A stretch of DNA of 39,861 bases from Rhodobiaceae bacterium (GTDB lineage: Bacteria; Pseudomonadota; Alphaproteobacteria; Rhizobiales; Tepidamorphaceae): assembly GCA_007118805.1 (NCBI GenBank), contig SKQW01000152.1, positions 1 to 39,861 of the forward strand, in the 5' to 3' direction. The notes beneath the pieces are model-generated. The model was not told the DNA's origin. It worked only from the letters and a program-made list of their open reading frames with translations, and searched no databases. The position numbers and the translations under genes were made by a program. How positions within the stretch are numbered: the first letter of the stretch is position 1; each line of letters starts with the position of its first letter. Below are positions 31,155 to 38,830 of the stretch, in pieces.

Positions 31155-33908
31155 ATGCACTATTACAATTTCGGAAGATCTGTACAGAGTATCGACGACC
31201 GCGGCGGTCGACTTTCAGATACGACGCAGGCCGACCTATCAAGACTTGCCCCTTGCCTGAGACGGGCCGGGCTTCACTTCGCGCTCCTGGCGGCGGTGCT
31301 GTTCTGGCCGGCCAGCCATGCCGCCGCGGATGGCATCGGCCAAGCGCCCCAGGCACCTGAGCGCCTGATGCAGATCGCCAGTGCCGAGCCGGTCGCCATC
31401 GTCAGCGATCCGGACGGCTTCATCGAGGCGCCGGCCGAGGTGCCCGTCGGCGCGCGCTTCGAGGTGTTCTGGGCCGAGCCGCTTCATTCGCGCGACCGGG
31501 TCACGCTGGTTCCAGCCGGTGCCGATGCCGATGCGATGGGCTCACGCAGCCAGCGTAGCCGCGTGCGCGACGATGTCTCGGCCGGCCTGGTGGCGCCGGC
31601 CGCGCCGGGGCGCTACGAGGTCCGCTATGTGTCCCGGCAAGACGGGCTGATTGCCGGCGTTCCCGTCGAGGTGGTCGATACGTCGGTGACGCTCGACGTG
31701 CCGGCCGAGGTGACCGTCGGCGAGCGCTTCGAGGTGTTCTGGGACAAGCCGATCCACAGCCGCGACAGGGTCACCCTGGTGGCGCCGGATGCCGACGACG
31801 ATGCGCGCGGCTCGCGCAGCCAGCGCAGCCGGGTGCGCGGCAACACCTCGGCAACGCTCGTCGCCCCGTCCGAGCCCGGAAACTACGAGATACGCTATCA
31901 GCTCAATCAGGATCGTCGCGTCATGGCGCGCGCGCCGATCCGGGTCGTCGACGCCAGCGTCTCGCTCGACGCCCCGTCCGAGATCGTCGTAGGCGCGCGC
32001 TTCGAGGTCCGGTGGGACAATCCGATCCACAGCCGCGACAGGGTCACCCTGGTGGCACGGGATGCCGACGACGATGCGCGTGGTTCGCGCAGCCAGCGCA
32101 GCCGGGTGCGCGGCAACACATCGACGACGCTTGTCGCCCCGTCCGAGCCCGGCGACTATGAGCTGCGCTATCAGCTCAACCAGAACCGCGAGGTCATGGG
32201 CCGTCTACCGGTCAGGGTCGTCGACGCGCGCGTGGCCGTCGCGGCCCCGGCGCAGGTGGAGGCCGACGAGCGCTTCGACGTTCGATGGAGCGAGCCGATC
32301 CACAGCCGTGACCGGGTGACGATCGTGCCCGTCGATGCCGCTGAGGATGCCCGTGGCTCGCGCGGTCAACGCACAAGGGTTCGCAATAATACGTCCCGGT
32401 CCTTGACCGCCCCGTCCGAGCCCGGCGACTACGAGGTCCGCTATCAGCTCAACCAGGACCGTCGGGTGATGGGCCGCGCATTTGTCGAGGTCGTGCCGAC
32501 AGGCACGGCGATCCCGGAGGCTGCGGCGCGGATTCAGAATCCCGGGCCGATCGAAATCCTCACAGCCAGGGCGGAACAGACCGCGCCAAGCGGCCAGGAT
32601 CTCCCGGATGAGCGGTATTTGATGCTCCGGATCGGCGCGCTGGGCAGCGCCGAGAGCGCCGATGCGCGTGTCGAGATCATCGAGGAGATCATCACCTACG
32701 GCGAACCGGTCATCGAGATCATCATCGAGTTGCGCGACGATGGCTTGTTGGACGAGGCCGATGCCGAGTTGATCATCGCCGGCATAGAGGGCGCGCCGGC
32801 CGAGGCGGCTGCGCCCGAGCAACCGGCCGACACGGGAACCGCGTCCGAGGTCAGTGACGGGTCATCCATCGCCGAGGACATCATGGCCGCGGTGATCGCC
32901 GCTGACGGCACGGCAAGCTACACCGACGTGTCGGTGGCCGACGACGTGGTGACGATCACCGGGTTCAGCGCAGTCGGCCCGGACGGCGAGTCCCTGGAGA
33001 TCGATACGGTTATCGTCTCGGGCCCCGTGCCGCAGCAGGAAGGCGGCTTCACCGCCGAGAGCGTCCACTTGGAGGGCGGGCGGCTCGCCGACGACGAGGG
33101 GACCTTCACCTGGCGGACGGGCATCCTGGAGGGCGTGACCGTGCCGGCGCCGGACGAGATCGACGACCCGGCAAACGCGGCGCCCATGGCACGGCTGACG
33201 CTGACCGAAATCACCATTGAGCCCGCCGAGCTGGCTGACCCGATCGAGGTTGCCTCGATCGAACTGCGCTTCGACCGCGTCGTCGACGACGTGCCGCACG
33301 AGGTCTTTCTGGCGATCGAGCGGATCTCCATGTCGAGCGCCGCGCTCGCCGATCAGCCCGAGCAGCAAGCCATGCTCGAAGCCATGGGCTATGACCGCCT
33401 CTCGGTGGATCTGACCCTCGATGTGGCGTACGACGGCGAGACCGAGACGGTCGATGTCCGCGGGCTCACCATCGGGGCGGACGACGTCGGGCAACTGAGC
33501 CTGTCGGGCCGGGTCGCCGACCTGGCGCTTGACAAACTGCAGGGCGGCGACGCCCTTGAGGCGTTGCTTGAAAGCCCGGCCGTCGAGCTCATCGAAATCC
33601 GCTTCGACAACGCCGGCATCGTCGAACGGGCCATGGAGATGCAGGCGCAGGAAGAAGGCCTGAGCGTTGCGGATTTCCGCAGCCAGAGCCTTGCGGAGCT
33701 GTCGATGATGCTGTCGATGATCGGCAACCCGGCCTTCGAGGAGCAGGTGGCCGCCTCGGTGGGTGCCTTTATGGAAGCCCCGCGATCGCTGCGCATCTCG
33801 GCCAGGCCCAGCGCCCCGGTGAAGTTCATGCAGCTCTTCGGCGTGGCGATGGCCGCGCCGCAGTCCATCCCGGACGTTCTTGGCATCGAGATCACAGCCA
33901 ACGACTGA
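31155..33908 (+). CDS. Large secreted protein with four tandem ~90-residue Ig-like repeats
   Basis: I do not recognise a named protein. From the ATG at 31155 (GGAGGGG just upstream) it has 917 residues. A 35-residue polar lead precedes a signal peptide core (LHFALLAAVLFWPASHAAADG). Four tandem repeats of 90-91 residues follow (DNA 31419-32499). Each has a beta-rich plan: AP-E-V-VGERFEV-W, then IHSRDRVTLV, GSRSQRSRVR, APSEPG-YE-RYQLNQ and a closing V-VVD. They resemble the Ig-like modules next to VWA domains in other alphaproteobacterial secreted proteins. An acidic 70-residue linker leads to a C-terminal region of about 400 residues with alternating beta segments and no cysteines. No sorting or membrane anchor is visible at the end. 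It is probably periplasmic or surface-exposed; binding or adhesion is only a guess. Confidence 0.8.
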   Translation: MHYYNFGRSVQSIDDRGGRLSDTTQADLSRLAPCLRRAGLHFALLAAVLFWPASHAAADGIGQAPQAPERLMQIASAEPVAIVSDPDGFIEAPAEVPVGARFEVFWAEPLHSRDRVTLVPAGADADAMGSRSQRSRVRDDVSAGLVAPAAPGRYEVRYVSRQDGLIAGVPVEVVDTSVTLDVPAEVTVGERFEVFWDKPIHSRDRVTLVAPDADDDARGSRSQRSRVRGNTSATLVAPSEPGNYEIRYQLNQDRRVMARAPIRVVDASVSLDAPSEIVVGARFEVRWDNPIHSRDRVTLVARDADDDARGSRSQRSRVRGNTSTTLVAPSEPGDYELRYQLNQNREVMGRLPVRVVDARVAVAAPAQVEADERFDVRWSEPIHSRDRVTIVPVDAAEDARGSRGQRTRVRNNTSRSLTAPSEPGDYEVRYQLNQDRRVMGRAFVEVVPTGTAIPEAAARIQNPGPIEILTARAEQTAPSGQDLPDERYLMLRIGALGSAESADARVEIIEEIITYGEPVIEIIIELRDDGLLDEADAELIIAGIEGAPAEAAAPEQPADTGTASEVSDGSSIAEDIMAAVIAADGTASYTDVSVADDVVTITGFSAVGPDGESLEIDTVIVSGPVPQQEGGFTAESVHLEGGRLADDEGTFTWRTGILEGVTVPAPDEIDDPANAAPMARLTLTEITIEPAELADPIEVASIELRFDRVVDDVPHEVFLAIERISMSSAALADQPEQQAMLEAMGYDRLSVDLTLDVAYDGETETVDVRGLTIGADDVGQLSLSGRVADLALDKLQGGDALEALLESPAVELIEIRFDNAGIVERAMEMQAQEEGLSVADFRSQSLAELSMMLSMIGNPAFEEQVAASVGAFMEAPRSLRISARPSAPVKFMQLFGVAMAAPQSIPDVLGIEITAND
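31419..32499 (+). repeat. Four tandem 270-273 bp coding repeats
   Basis: Units begin at about 31419, 31689, 31962 and 32235, all in frame. Units 2 and 3 are the most alike at the DNA level: from 31741 and 32014 (273 apart), about nine bases in ten agree over 180 bases by eye, including long identical runs, which suggests a recent duplication or gene conversion. Units 1 and 4 are more diverged. Confidence 0.85.
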
Positions 33909-33931
33909 ACGCCCGCCGGGACGACAGGACG

Positions 33932-33966
33932 GGCCTCGGGCAGTGCGCGCAGCAATGCCCGAGGCC
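33932..33966. terminator. Perfect 11-bp hairpin after the repeat-protein gene
   Basis: GGCCTCGGGCA (33932-33942) and TGCCCGAGGCC (33956-33966) are separated by 13 bases, 24 bases after the stop at 33908. There is no T-run, but the position fits a transcription end. The MITE copy begins 4 bases later. Confidence 0.55.
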
Positions 33967-33969
33967 ACG

Positions 33970-34138
33970 CTAGTGGAATGAATTTGACATTTGATACCCG
34001 GTCCGCGGCACGCGCTCGATCAAATGTCAAATTCGAAATTCCCCTAGAAAGCAACATTTTGCTAGTGGTTCTTTTGATTTCGACATTTGCCATAGCGGGT
34101 GCGGTGAAGGGATTCAAATGTCGGAATCGAACCACTAG
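33970..34138 (+). repeat. Two-hairpin dispersed repeat (MITE-like), copy 2
   Basis: A 169-bp element with outer ends CTAGTGG (33970-33976) and CCACTAG (34132-34138). The left hairpin has perfect 16-bp arms, GAATTTGACATTTGAT (33980-33995) and its complement (34019-34034). The right hairpin pairs CTAGTGGTTC (34062-34071) with GAACCACTAG (34129-34138), and CGACATTTG (34081-34089) with CAAATGTCG (34115-34123). The left and right ends are imperfect inverted repeats of each other over about 24 bp. The reverse complement of 5854-6018 matches it along its full length. It ends 2 bases from the stop codon of the DUF2182 gene. Confidence 0.85.
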
Positions 34139-34140
34139 CC

Positions 34141-34956
34141 TTACACGGCCACTAGGGCGATCAGCAGCCAGCTCCCGGCGGCAACGAGCACGCCTGCGAG
34201 CCCGTAGTCGAGCCAGTGGCCGGCGGGAACCGTCTTCTCCACCAGCACGTAAAGGGCGAGCCCCGCGATCCAGTAGAGGTTCATCACGCCGCCAAAGAAC
34301 AAAAGCAGCATCAGCACCCAGCAGCACCCCAGGCAGTAGGCGCCGTGATGCAGCCCCATCACCACGGCCCCGCGCCGGCCCGGCCGCCAATGCTCGGCGA
34401 GCCAGGCGGCGGGAAAGCGGCAATGACGCACGCAGGCCCGCTTGAGGGGGATGAGCTGATATAGCCCGGCGGCAATCAGCAGCCCAGCGCCGACGAGTTG
34501 GCTGGTCACTGCCATGTCCGGGCCGATCAGGCCGCCGCTCTCCAGGCCCCAATGGGCGGCGGTGGCCGCCAGAGAGAAGCCCGCCCAAGCGATCAGATAG
34601 CTCGCCGTGAACAGCGTCGTCGGTACAAAGGGGTTGCCTTGCGCGCGCTGGCGCCGGTTGACCGCGGCGAACAAGAGGATCATCGGCGTGGCGCCGGGCA
34701 ACATCATCGCCACCATCATGATCCACCACATGAAGAACATCATGACGGCATGGCCCGGCGACCACGCCATCGGCGTCATGGCCATCCCGGCCATCGCCTC
34801 CATGCCCGACATGCCAGTCATCTCGATGGCCGACATGCCCATGCCGGCGCCCGAGAGCACATAGGCCCAGCTTGCGGCCAACACCGCAAGCAGCATGCCG
34901 AGCATGATCCAACGGTCGCGGCGCAACGCGCCCTCAACCGCGCTATCCATTCGCAT
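34141..34956 (-). CDS. DUF2182 polytopic membrane protein, Met-rich
   Basis: An integral membrane protein of about 271 residues in the DUF2182 family, described in databases as a predicted metal-binding membrane protein. After a short basic start and one membrane helix there is an unusually methionine-rich segment (GMGMSAIEMTGMSGMEAMAG and onward to WSPGHAVMMFFMWWIMMVAM). Four to five further helices include the Cys/His cluster HHGAYCLGCCW. Such Met, His and Cys positions in a membrane protein suggest copper or another soft metal, but no family member's substrate is known to me. The ATG at 34956 follows AAGGAG by about 8 bases; 34950 is possible. It is the last gene of a minus-strand set after DUF4242-like and DUF1326 genes. 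Confidence 0.85.
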   Translation of the reverse strand: MRMDSAVEGALRRDRWIMLGMLLAVLAASWAYVLSGAGMGMSAIEMTGMSGMEAMAGMAMTPMAWSPGHAVMMFFMWWIMMVAMMLPGATPMILLFAAVNRRQRAQGNPFVPTTLFTASYLIAWAGFSLAATAAHWGLESGGLIGPDMAVTSQLVGAGLLIAAGLYQLIPLKRACVRHCRFPAAWLAEHWRPGRRGAVVMGLHHGAYCLGCCWVLMLLLFFGGVMNLYWIAGLALYVLVEKTVPAGHWLDYGLAGVLVAAGSWLLIALVAV

Positions 34957-35035
34957 CACCTCGGCTCCTTCCTGCTAACAGCAGTCCCACAACCGCACGA
35001 TGCACCCTCCGGCAACCGGCTGCTCCGGGGCGCGA

Positions 35036-35677
35036 TCAACCGTGAACAACACCCTGCGGGGTCCAGATGATGCGCGCGAGGTGCGCATGGGCGCCGTCCC
35101 ATTCGAGCGGTATGCTTGCGTCCAGCGTCCTGACGGTGCTGCTGGCGTATTCGGCCGAGTGATACTCGAACCCCAGAGGCAATGTGACGCTTACCCGATG
35201 CGGGTTCCCGGTTACGGGATTGCGGATGGGCTCTACTGATCCCTCGACGATTCCAGGTACCAGTATTCGACCAGTCCTGGCCGCGATGTCGGCCTCGAAG
35301 GTGATTGGCCGCACGACCGGGTCGTAGAACGTGTCCACGGTGCTACTGTAGACATAGAACATGGTCGCGCCCGGTTCGGTCTCCTCGCCCTTGAACAGGG
35401 CCATAACGGCGCGGCGCTGATCCTCATTGGTGTTCTCATCGATCACCAGTTGCGCCTCCCCCCGCCCCTCATGCACCGCGCCGGGCCAGGCGTACAGGGC
35501 GACGAGAGTGACCCCGTCAAGCGAAATATCGCCGAAGTGACCCTTCTCGATCCAGAAGCCCACCGCTGCCCGGCAATGATCATGCGTTGGTCGTGCGTTG
35601 AATTGGCATGGGCAACTGAAATCGCAATTGCATGTGGTGAAGTCGATTGCCTCGATCCGCCAGTCGACGTGTGGCAT
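35036..35677 (-). CDS. DUF1326 protein with paired CxC motifs
   Basis: A 213-residue protein of the DUF1326 family. Near its N-terminus it has a double CxC motif (TTCNCDFSCPCQFN; cysteines at 16, 18, 22 and 24), which looks like a soft-metal or thiol site. The rest is a beta-rich domain with FYVYSSTVDTFYDPVVRP and a C-terminal GFEYHSAEYASSTVRTLDAS. There is no signal peptide. The start is fixed by TTAGGAG: it abuts the ATG at 35683 but lies 6 bases before the ATG at 35677, so the latter is used. DUF1326 and DUF2182 genes are adjacent in many genomes, which supports a joint role; that role has not been established as far as I know. Confidence 0.88.
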   Translation of the reverse strand: MPHVDWRIEAIDFTTCNCDFSCPCQFNARPTHDHCRAAVGFWIEKGHFGDISLDGVTLVALYAWPGAVHEGRGEAQLVIDENTNEDQRRAVMALFKGEETEPGATMFYVYSSTVDTFYDPVVRPITFEADIAARTGRILVPGIVEGSVEPIRNPVTGNPHRVSVTLPLGFEYHSAEYASSTVRTLDASIPLEWDGAHAHLARIIWTPQGVVHG

Positions 35678-35847
35678 TTCCATCTCCTAATATTGCTGCC
35701 TTTGGTGCGCTGTTGGAACGGCATCCGGATTTGTCTTGCCTGTCCCATCGAGGAGTCCCTGGCACAGCGACCGGATGCGCCTGGCGATACTGGCTTGGCC
35801 AGGGACTGCCATGGTTCACCTTAGTATCGTGCTCTTCGACAGCTACC

Positions 35848-36114
35848 TCATGCCAGTTGCTGCGGCGGCAACCCCATCGCGTGATCCTCGGCGACCGGGA
35901 AGTAGTATTGCGTGCTCGAGCCCCCCAGCACTCCGTCGACGAAGTCGCGGACGCGCTCGACGGATGCCGCTTCATAGAGGCAGGTCGCCCTCGTTCCGTC
36001 AGCCGAAGGCAGAAACTGGTGCACATGCAGTCCCGTAGGCGGCGGCATGGCGCCTTCGGCCCGCCGTGCGAAGTCCTGCGCGTCGTGGATCTCGTGCTCG
36101 ATTGCGATAAACAT
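35848..36114 (-). CDS. Small DUF4242-like (nickel-binding-type) protein
   Basis: An 88-residue protein resembling small DUF4242/SCO4226-type ferredoxin-like proteins, some of which are annotated as nickel-binding. It begins MFIAIEHEIHDAQDF and has LHVHQFLPSADGTRATCLYEA, with closely spaced His residues, then STQYYFPVAEDHAMGLP. There is no signal peptide or membrane segment. The ribosome binding site GGGAG lies 7 bases before the ATG. It is the first gene of a minus-strand set with DUF1326 (170 bases downstream) and DUF2182, and diverges from an HxlR-type regulator. The family assignment is by pattern and moderate in certainty. Confidence 0.7.
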   Translation of the reverse strand: MFIAIEHEIHDAQDFARRAEGAMPPPTGLHVHQFLPSADGTRATCLYEAASVERVRDFVDGVLGGSSTQYYFPVAEDHAMGLPPQQLA

Positions 36115-36233
36115 GACCTGTCTCCCAAATCTGTGCGTTTCCCAGGGTTTCCGGTAATCGGCCGGGGGTTTGGTTGAGTCCCCGGACAGTCACAGGCTTG
36201 CGCGAAGGGACGTGCCAAACAACTTCAGGATCT

Positions 36234-36266
36234 GTAGCGCTGGCATTTTCAGAATGGCAGCGCTAC
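36234..36266. promoter_or_regulatory. 33-bp dyad, candidate operator of the HxlR-type regulator
   Basis: Perfect arms GTAGCGCTG (36234-36242) and CAGCGCTAC (36258-36266). Allowing one mismatch, the arms extend to 14 bases (GTAGCGCTGGCATT and AATGGCAGCGCTAC) around TTCAG. It ends 9 bases before the regulator's ATG, in the gap shared with the divergent DUF4242-like gene. This is the form and place expected for a dimeric winged-helix repressor site. Confidence 0.6.
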
Positions 36267-36275
36267 GCTTCCGCC

Positions 36276-37007
36276 ATGAAGGGTTACGGTCAGTTCTGTC
36301 CGCTGGCGCTGGCCTCCGAGATCGTGGGGGAGCGCTGGACGCCGCTTGTCCTGCGCGAGCTGATGCTGGGGGCACAGCGCTTCAACGACATCCATCGCGG
36401 CGTGCCGCGCATGTCGCCCTCCCTCTTGTCGCAAAGGCTGAGAACCCTGGAAGCGGCCGGCATCATCGAACGCCAGCGGGCCGCGGGCCGCACCCTATAT
36501 GTGCTGACCGAGGCGGGGGCCGAGCTCGTCCCGACCATCGAGAGCCTTGCCCTGTGGAGCCGGCAGTGGCTGCCGGCCACATTGAGCGCCGACCGGGCCG
36601 ATCCCGATCTGGTGATGTGGGACATGCACCGGCGCATGGCATTGGAAGAGATGCCGGAGGGCCGCACGGTGATCCAGTTCGAGTTCACCGACCAGCCCCA
36701 GGCCAGGCGGCTTAGATGGATCGTCGGCGAGAGGAGCGGCGCCGAGCTGTGCATCACCGATCCCGGCCTGGACGTCGATCTTTACGTCGAGACTGACAGC
36801 AAGACGATCACCTGGGTGTGGTATGGTGACATCCCGCTCAGGCACGCCCTCGATGGCGGCCTGATCGAGCTGCACGGGCCGCCAAGCCTGTGCAAGGCCT
36901 TTCCTTCCTGGCTGCAGCTCAACCTGCTGGCCGGCGTTCCCCGGCGGCGCCCGGTGCCGGAGGCGGAGGCCTTTGCCAACGAACGCGCCGTGCATCCTGG
37001 CAATTGA
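36276..37007 (+). CDS. HxlR-family winged-helix regulator with a C-terminal SCP2-like domain
   Basis: A 243-residue transcription regulator. The N-terminal 100 residues are an HxlR winged helix: FCPLALASEIVGERWTPLVL (with the conserved Cys8), GAQRFNDIHRGVPRMSPSLL (recognition region), then LEAAGIIER and the wing segment. The remaining 140 residues, with DLVMWDMHRRMALEEMPEGR and ITWVWYGDIPL, resemble the SCP2-type ligand domain that some of these regulators carry. The start at 36276 is chosen because the HxlR fold begins there and the dyad lies directly before it; the frame is open to 36174. It is divergent from the DUF4242-DUF1326-DUF2182 set, and likely controls itself and that set. Confidence 0.85.
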   Translation: MKGYGQFCPLALASEIVGERWTPLVLRELMLGAQRFNDIHRGVPRMSPSLLSQRLRTLEAAGIIERQRAAGRTLYVLTEAGAELVPTIESLALWSRQWLPATLSADRADPDLVMWDMHRRMALEEMPEGRTVIQFEFTDQPQARRLRWIVGERSGAELCITDPGLDVDLYVETDSKTITWVWYGDIPLRHALDGGLIELHGPPSLCKAFPSWLQLNLLAGVPRRRPVPEAEAFANERAVHPGN

Positions 37008-37062
37008 GCCCGGCCCGAGAAATGGGCTATAGGCTCGCAGGTCAGCCCATGGCCCTCAGCTC

Positions 37063-37959
37063 ATGAACGATACCCTCGCCGTGACCCCTTTCGACGAAGC
37101 GCGAATCCTGTCCGAGGCGCTGCCCTATATGCAGCGCTACGACGATGCCACTGTCGTGGTGAAGTATGGCGGCCACGCCATGGGCGACCCGGCCCTGTCG
37201 CGCGCCTTCGCCCGCGACGTCTCGCTCCTCAAGCAGGCCGGCATCAAGCCCATCGTGGTCCATGGCGGCGGCCCACAGATCGGCGCCATGCTGGAAAAAC
37301 TCGGCATCGAGTCGGAATTCCGCGCCGGGCTGCGCGTCACCGACCGGCAGACCGTCGAGGTTGTCGAGATGGTGCTCGCCGGCTCGATCAACAAGGAAAT
37401 CGTCCAGTCCATCTCGCGCGCGGGCGGCCGCGCGGTCGGCCTGTGCGGCAAGGATGGCGGGCTGGTGCGCGCCCGCAAGCTGACGCGCACGGTGATCGAT
37501 CCGGACTCCAATATTGAGAAGGTGATCGATCTCGGCTTCGTCGGCGAGCCGGAAACCGTCAATCCGGCGGTGCTGGAGATGGTCGCCAATGCCGAGCTGA
37601 TCCCGGTGGTCGCGCCGGTTGCGCCGGGCATCGACGGCGAGACCTATAATGTGAACGCCGACACATTCGCCGGCGCCGTGGCCGGCGCGCTCAACGCCAA
37701 GCGCCTCCTGTTCCTCACCGACGTGCCCGGCGTCCTTGACGGCTCGGGGGAGCTGATCAAGGAATTGACCGTCTCTGAGGCGCGCGGGCTGATCGCCGAC
37801 GGCACCATCTCGGGCGGCATGATTCCGAAAGTGGAAACCTGCATCGATGCGGTCGAGCGCGGCGTCGCCGGGGTCGTCATCCTGAACGGCAAGGTGGCCC
37901 ATGCGGTGCTGCTGGAGCTGTTCACGGCCCATGGCGCCGGCACGCTGATCCGCCCCTAG
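37063..37959 (+). CDS. argB: Acetylglutamate kinase
   Basis: ArgB phosphorylates N-acetylglutamate, the second step of arginine synthesis, in the cytoplasm. The 298-residue protein shows [13 protein letters not shown] (nucleotide lysine near residue 29), [13 protein letters not shown], the glutamate-binding [34 protein letters not shown] and [17 protein letters not shown] near the end. The N-terminal extension fits the arginine-inhibited form, but that is an inference. It starts an apparent argB-HAD-argD array, although argD has its own promoter. Confidence 0.97.
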   Translation: MNDTLAVTPFDEARILSEALPYMQRYDDATVVVKYGGHAMGDPALSRAFARDVSLLKQAGIKPIVVHGGGPQIGAMLEKLGIESEFRAGLRVTDRQTVEVVEMVLAGSINKEIVQSISRAGGRAVGLCGKDGGLVRARKLTRTVIDPDSNIEKVIDLGFVGEPETVNPAVLEMVANAELIPVVAPVAPGIDGETYNVNADTFAGAVAGALNAKRLLFLTDVPGVLDGSGELIKELTVSEARGLIADGTISGGMIPKVETCIDAVERGVAGVVILNGKVAHAVLLELFTAHGAGTLIRP

Positions 37960-37982
37960 CCGATCCGCTCCCGGAACGCGCC

Positions 37983-38732
37983 ATGCCCTCCCGGCCCTAT
38001 CCGAGCCCCGCAACCTTCGACCAGGTCGAAAGCTGGATCTTCGATCTCGACAACACGCTCTACCCGCCGCGCTCCAACCTGTTCGCCCAGGTCGACCAGC
38101 GCATGGGCGAATTCATTTCACGCCTGCTCGATGTCGACCGCCTCGAGGCCAAGCGCATCCAGAAGGCCTATTATCGTGACTACGGCACCACCCTGCGCGG
38201 CCTGATGAGCGAGCACGGCGTCGACCCGCACGCCTTCCTCGCCTACGTCCATGACATCGACCACTCGCCGATCGCCGCCGATCCGGCGCTGGGCAGCGCG
38301 CTCAGCCTGCTTCCGGGACGCAAGTTTGTGCTGACCAACGGTTCGCGCGCGCACGCGCAAGCGGTTCTGTCGCGCCTCGGGATCGAGGAGCATTTCGAGG
38401 ACCTGTTCGACATCGTCGCCGCCGAGTTCGAGCCCAAGCCGGCCCGCGCGCCCTACGAGCGCTTCCTCGATCGGTTCGGCATTTCGGCGGATCGGTCGGC
38501 CATGTTCGAGGACCTGCCGCGCAATCTGGAGATACCCCACACGCTTGGCATGCGCACGGTCCTCGTGGTCGGCGAGACCGCGGACGGCCCCGACCACCGC
38601 CAGGCCTGGGAGCGGCTTCCCTGGGAGGGCGAGGCGGCCGACCAGCCGCATATCCATCACGTCGTCGACGATCTTGCCGATTTCCTCGTCACGCTGGCCG
38701 AGACGCTGTCGCCGGAGGGCCGCCCGGGCTGA
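37983..38732 (+). CDS. HAD-family pyrimidine 5'-nucleotidase
   Basis: A 249-residue HAD hydrolase of the pyrimidine 5'-nucleotidase type (yeast SDT1-like). The nucleophile motif is WIFDLDNTLYPPRSNL (DxD near residue 21), motif II is VLTNGSRAHAQAVLSRLG, and the downstream metal-binding acid is in MFEDLPRNLEIPHTLGM. The helical cap between about 35 and 95 is present. It dephosphorylates UMP/CMP-like or modified nucleotides in characterised relatives. It lies 23 bases after argB with no terminator; this pairing with argB is common in alphaproteobacteria, though a role in arginine synthesis is not shown. Confidence 0.88.
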   Translation: MPSRPYPSPATFDQVESWIFDLDNTLYPPRSNLFAQVDQRMGEFISRLLDVDRLEAKRIQKAYYRDYGTTLRGLMSEHGVDPHAFLAYVHDIDHSPIAADPALGSALSLLPGRKFVLTNGSRAHAQAVLSRLGIEEHFEDLFDIVAAEFEPKPARAPYERFLDRFGISADRSAMFEDLPRNLEIPHTLGMRTVLVVGETADGPDHRQAWERLPWEGEAADQPHIHHVVDDLADFLVTLAETLSPEGRPG

Positions 38733-38746
38733 GCCGGGCCTTGCAA

Positions 38747-38774
38747 TTGACAGTCACCCTGCTCGCCTTATTAT
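38747..38774 (+). promoter_or_regulatory. Strong sigma-70-type promoter of argD
   Basis: A perfect -35 TTGACA (38747-38752), a 16-base spacer and TATTAT (38769-38774, 5 of 6 to TATAAT). It is the best-matching promoter I see in the window. Transcription would begin near 38781, at the edge of a hairpin. Confidence 0.7.
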
Positions 38775-38781
38775 CTCATGA

Positions 38782-38814
38782 GTGCCGCCTTGGGAGGCGG
38801 CACATTTCGTTTTG
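38782..38814 (+). terminator. Terminator-like hairpin in the argD leader
   Basis: Perfect 9-bp arms GTGCCGCCT (38782-38790) and AGGCGGCAC (38795-38803) with loop TGGG, followed by T-rich ATTTCGTTTT. It has the form of an intrinsic terminator, but it lies between the promoter and the argD start (38831), so it may also act as an attenuator or 5' stabilising stem. It could equally end readthrough from the upstream HAD gene. Confidence 0.6.
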
Positions 38815-38830
38815 ACAGGAAGCCGTTACT

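Noticed and set aside
33978-34100. Short peptide containing NLTFDTRS and SNVKFEIP, also seen near 5941-6010
   Set aside because: It is the translation of the dispersed repeat's hairpin arms, not a protein.
33389-34912. A 507-codon minus-strand frame over the repeat protein, the MITE and DUF2182
   Set aside because: It crosses the MITE and reads antisense or out of frame through two recognised genes; its composition is that of a shadow frame.
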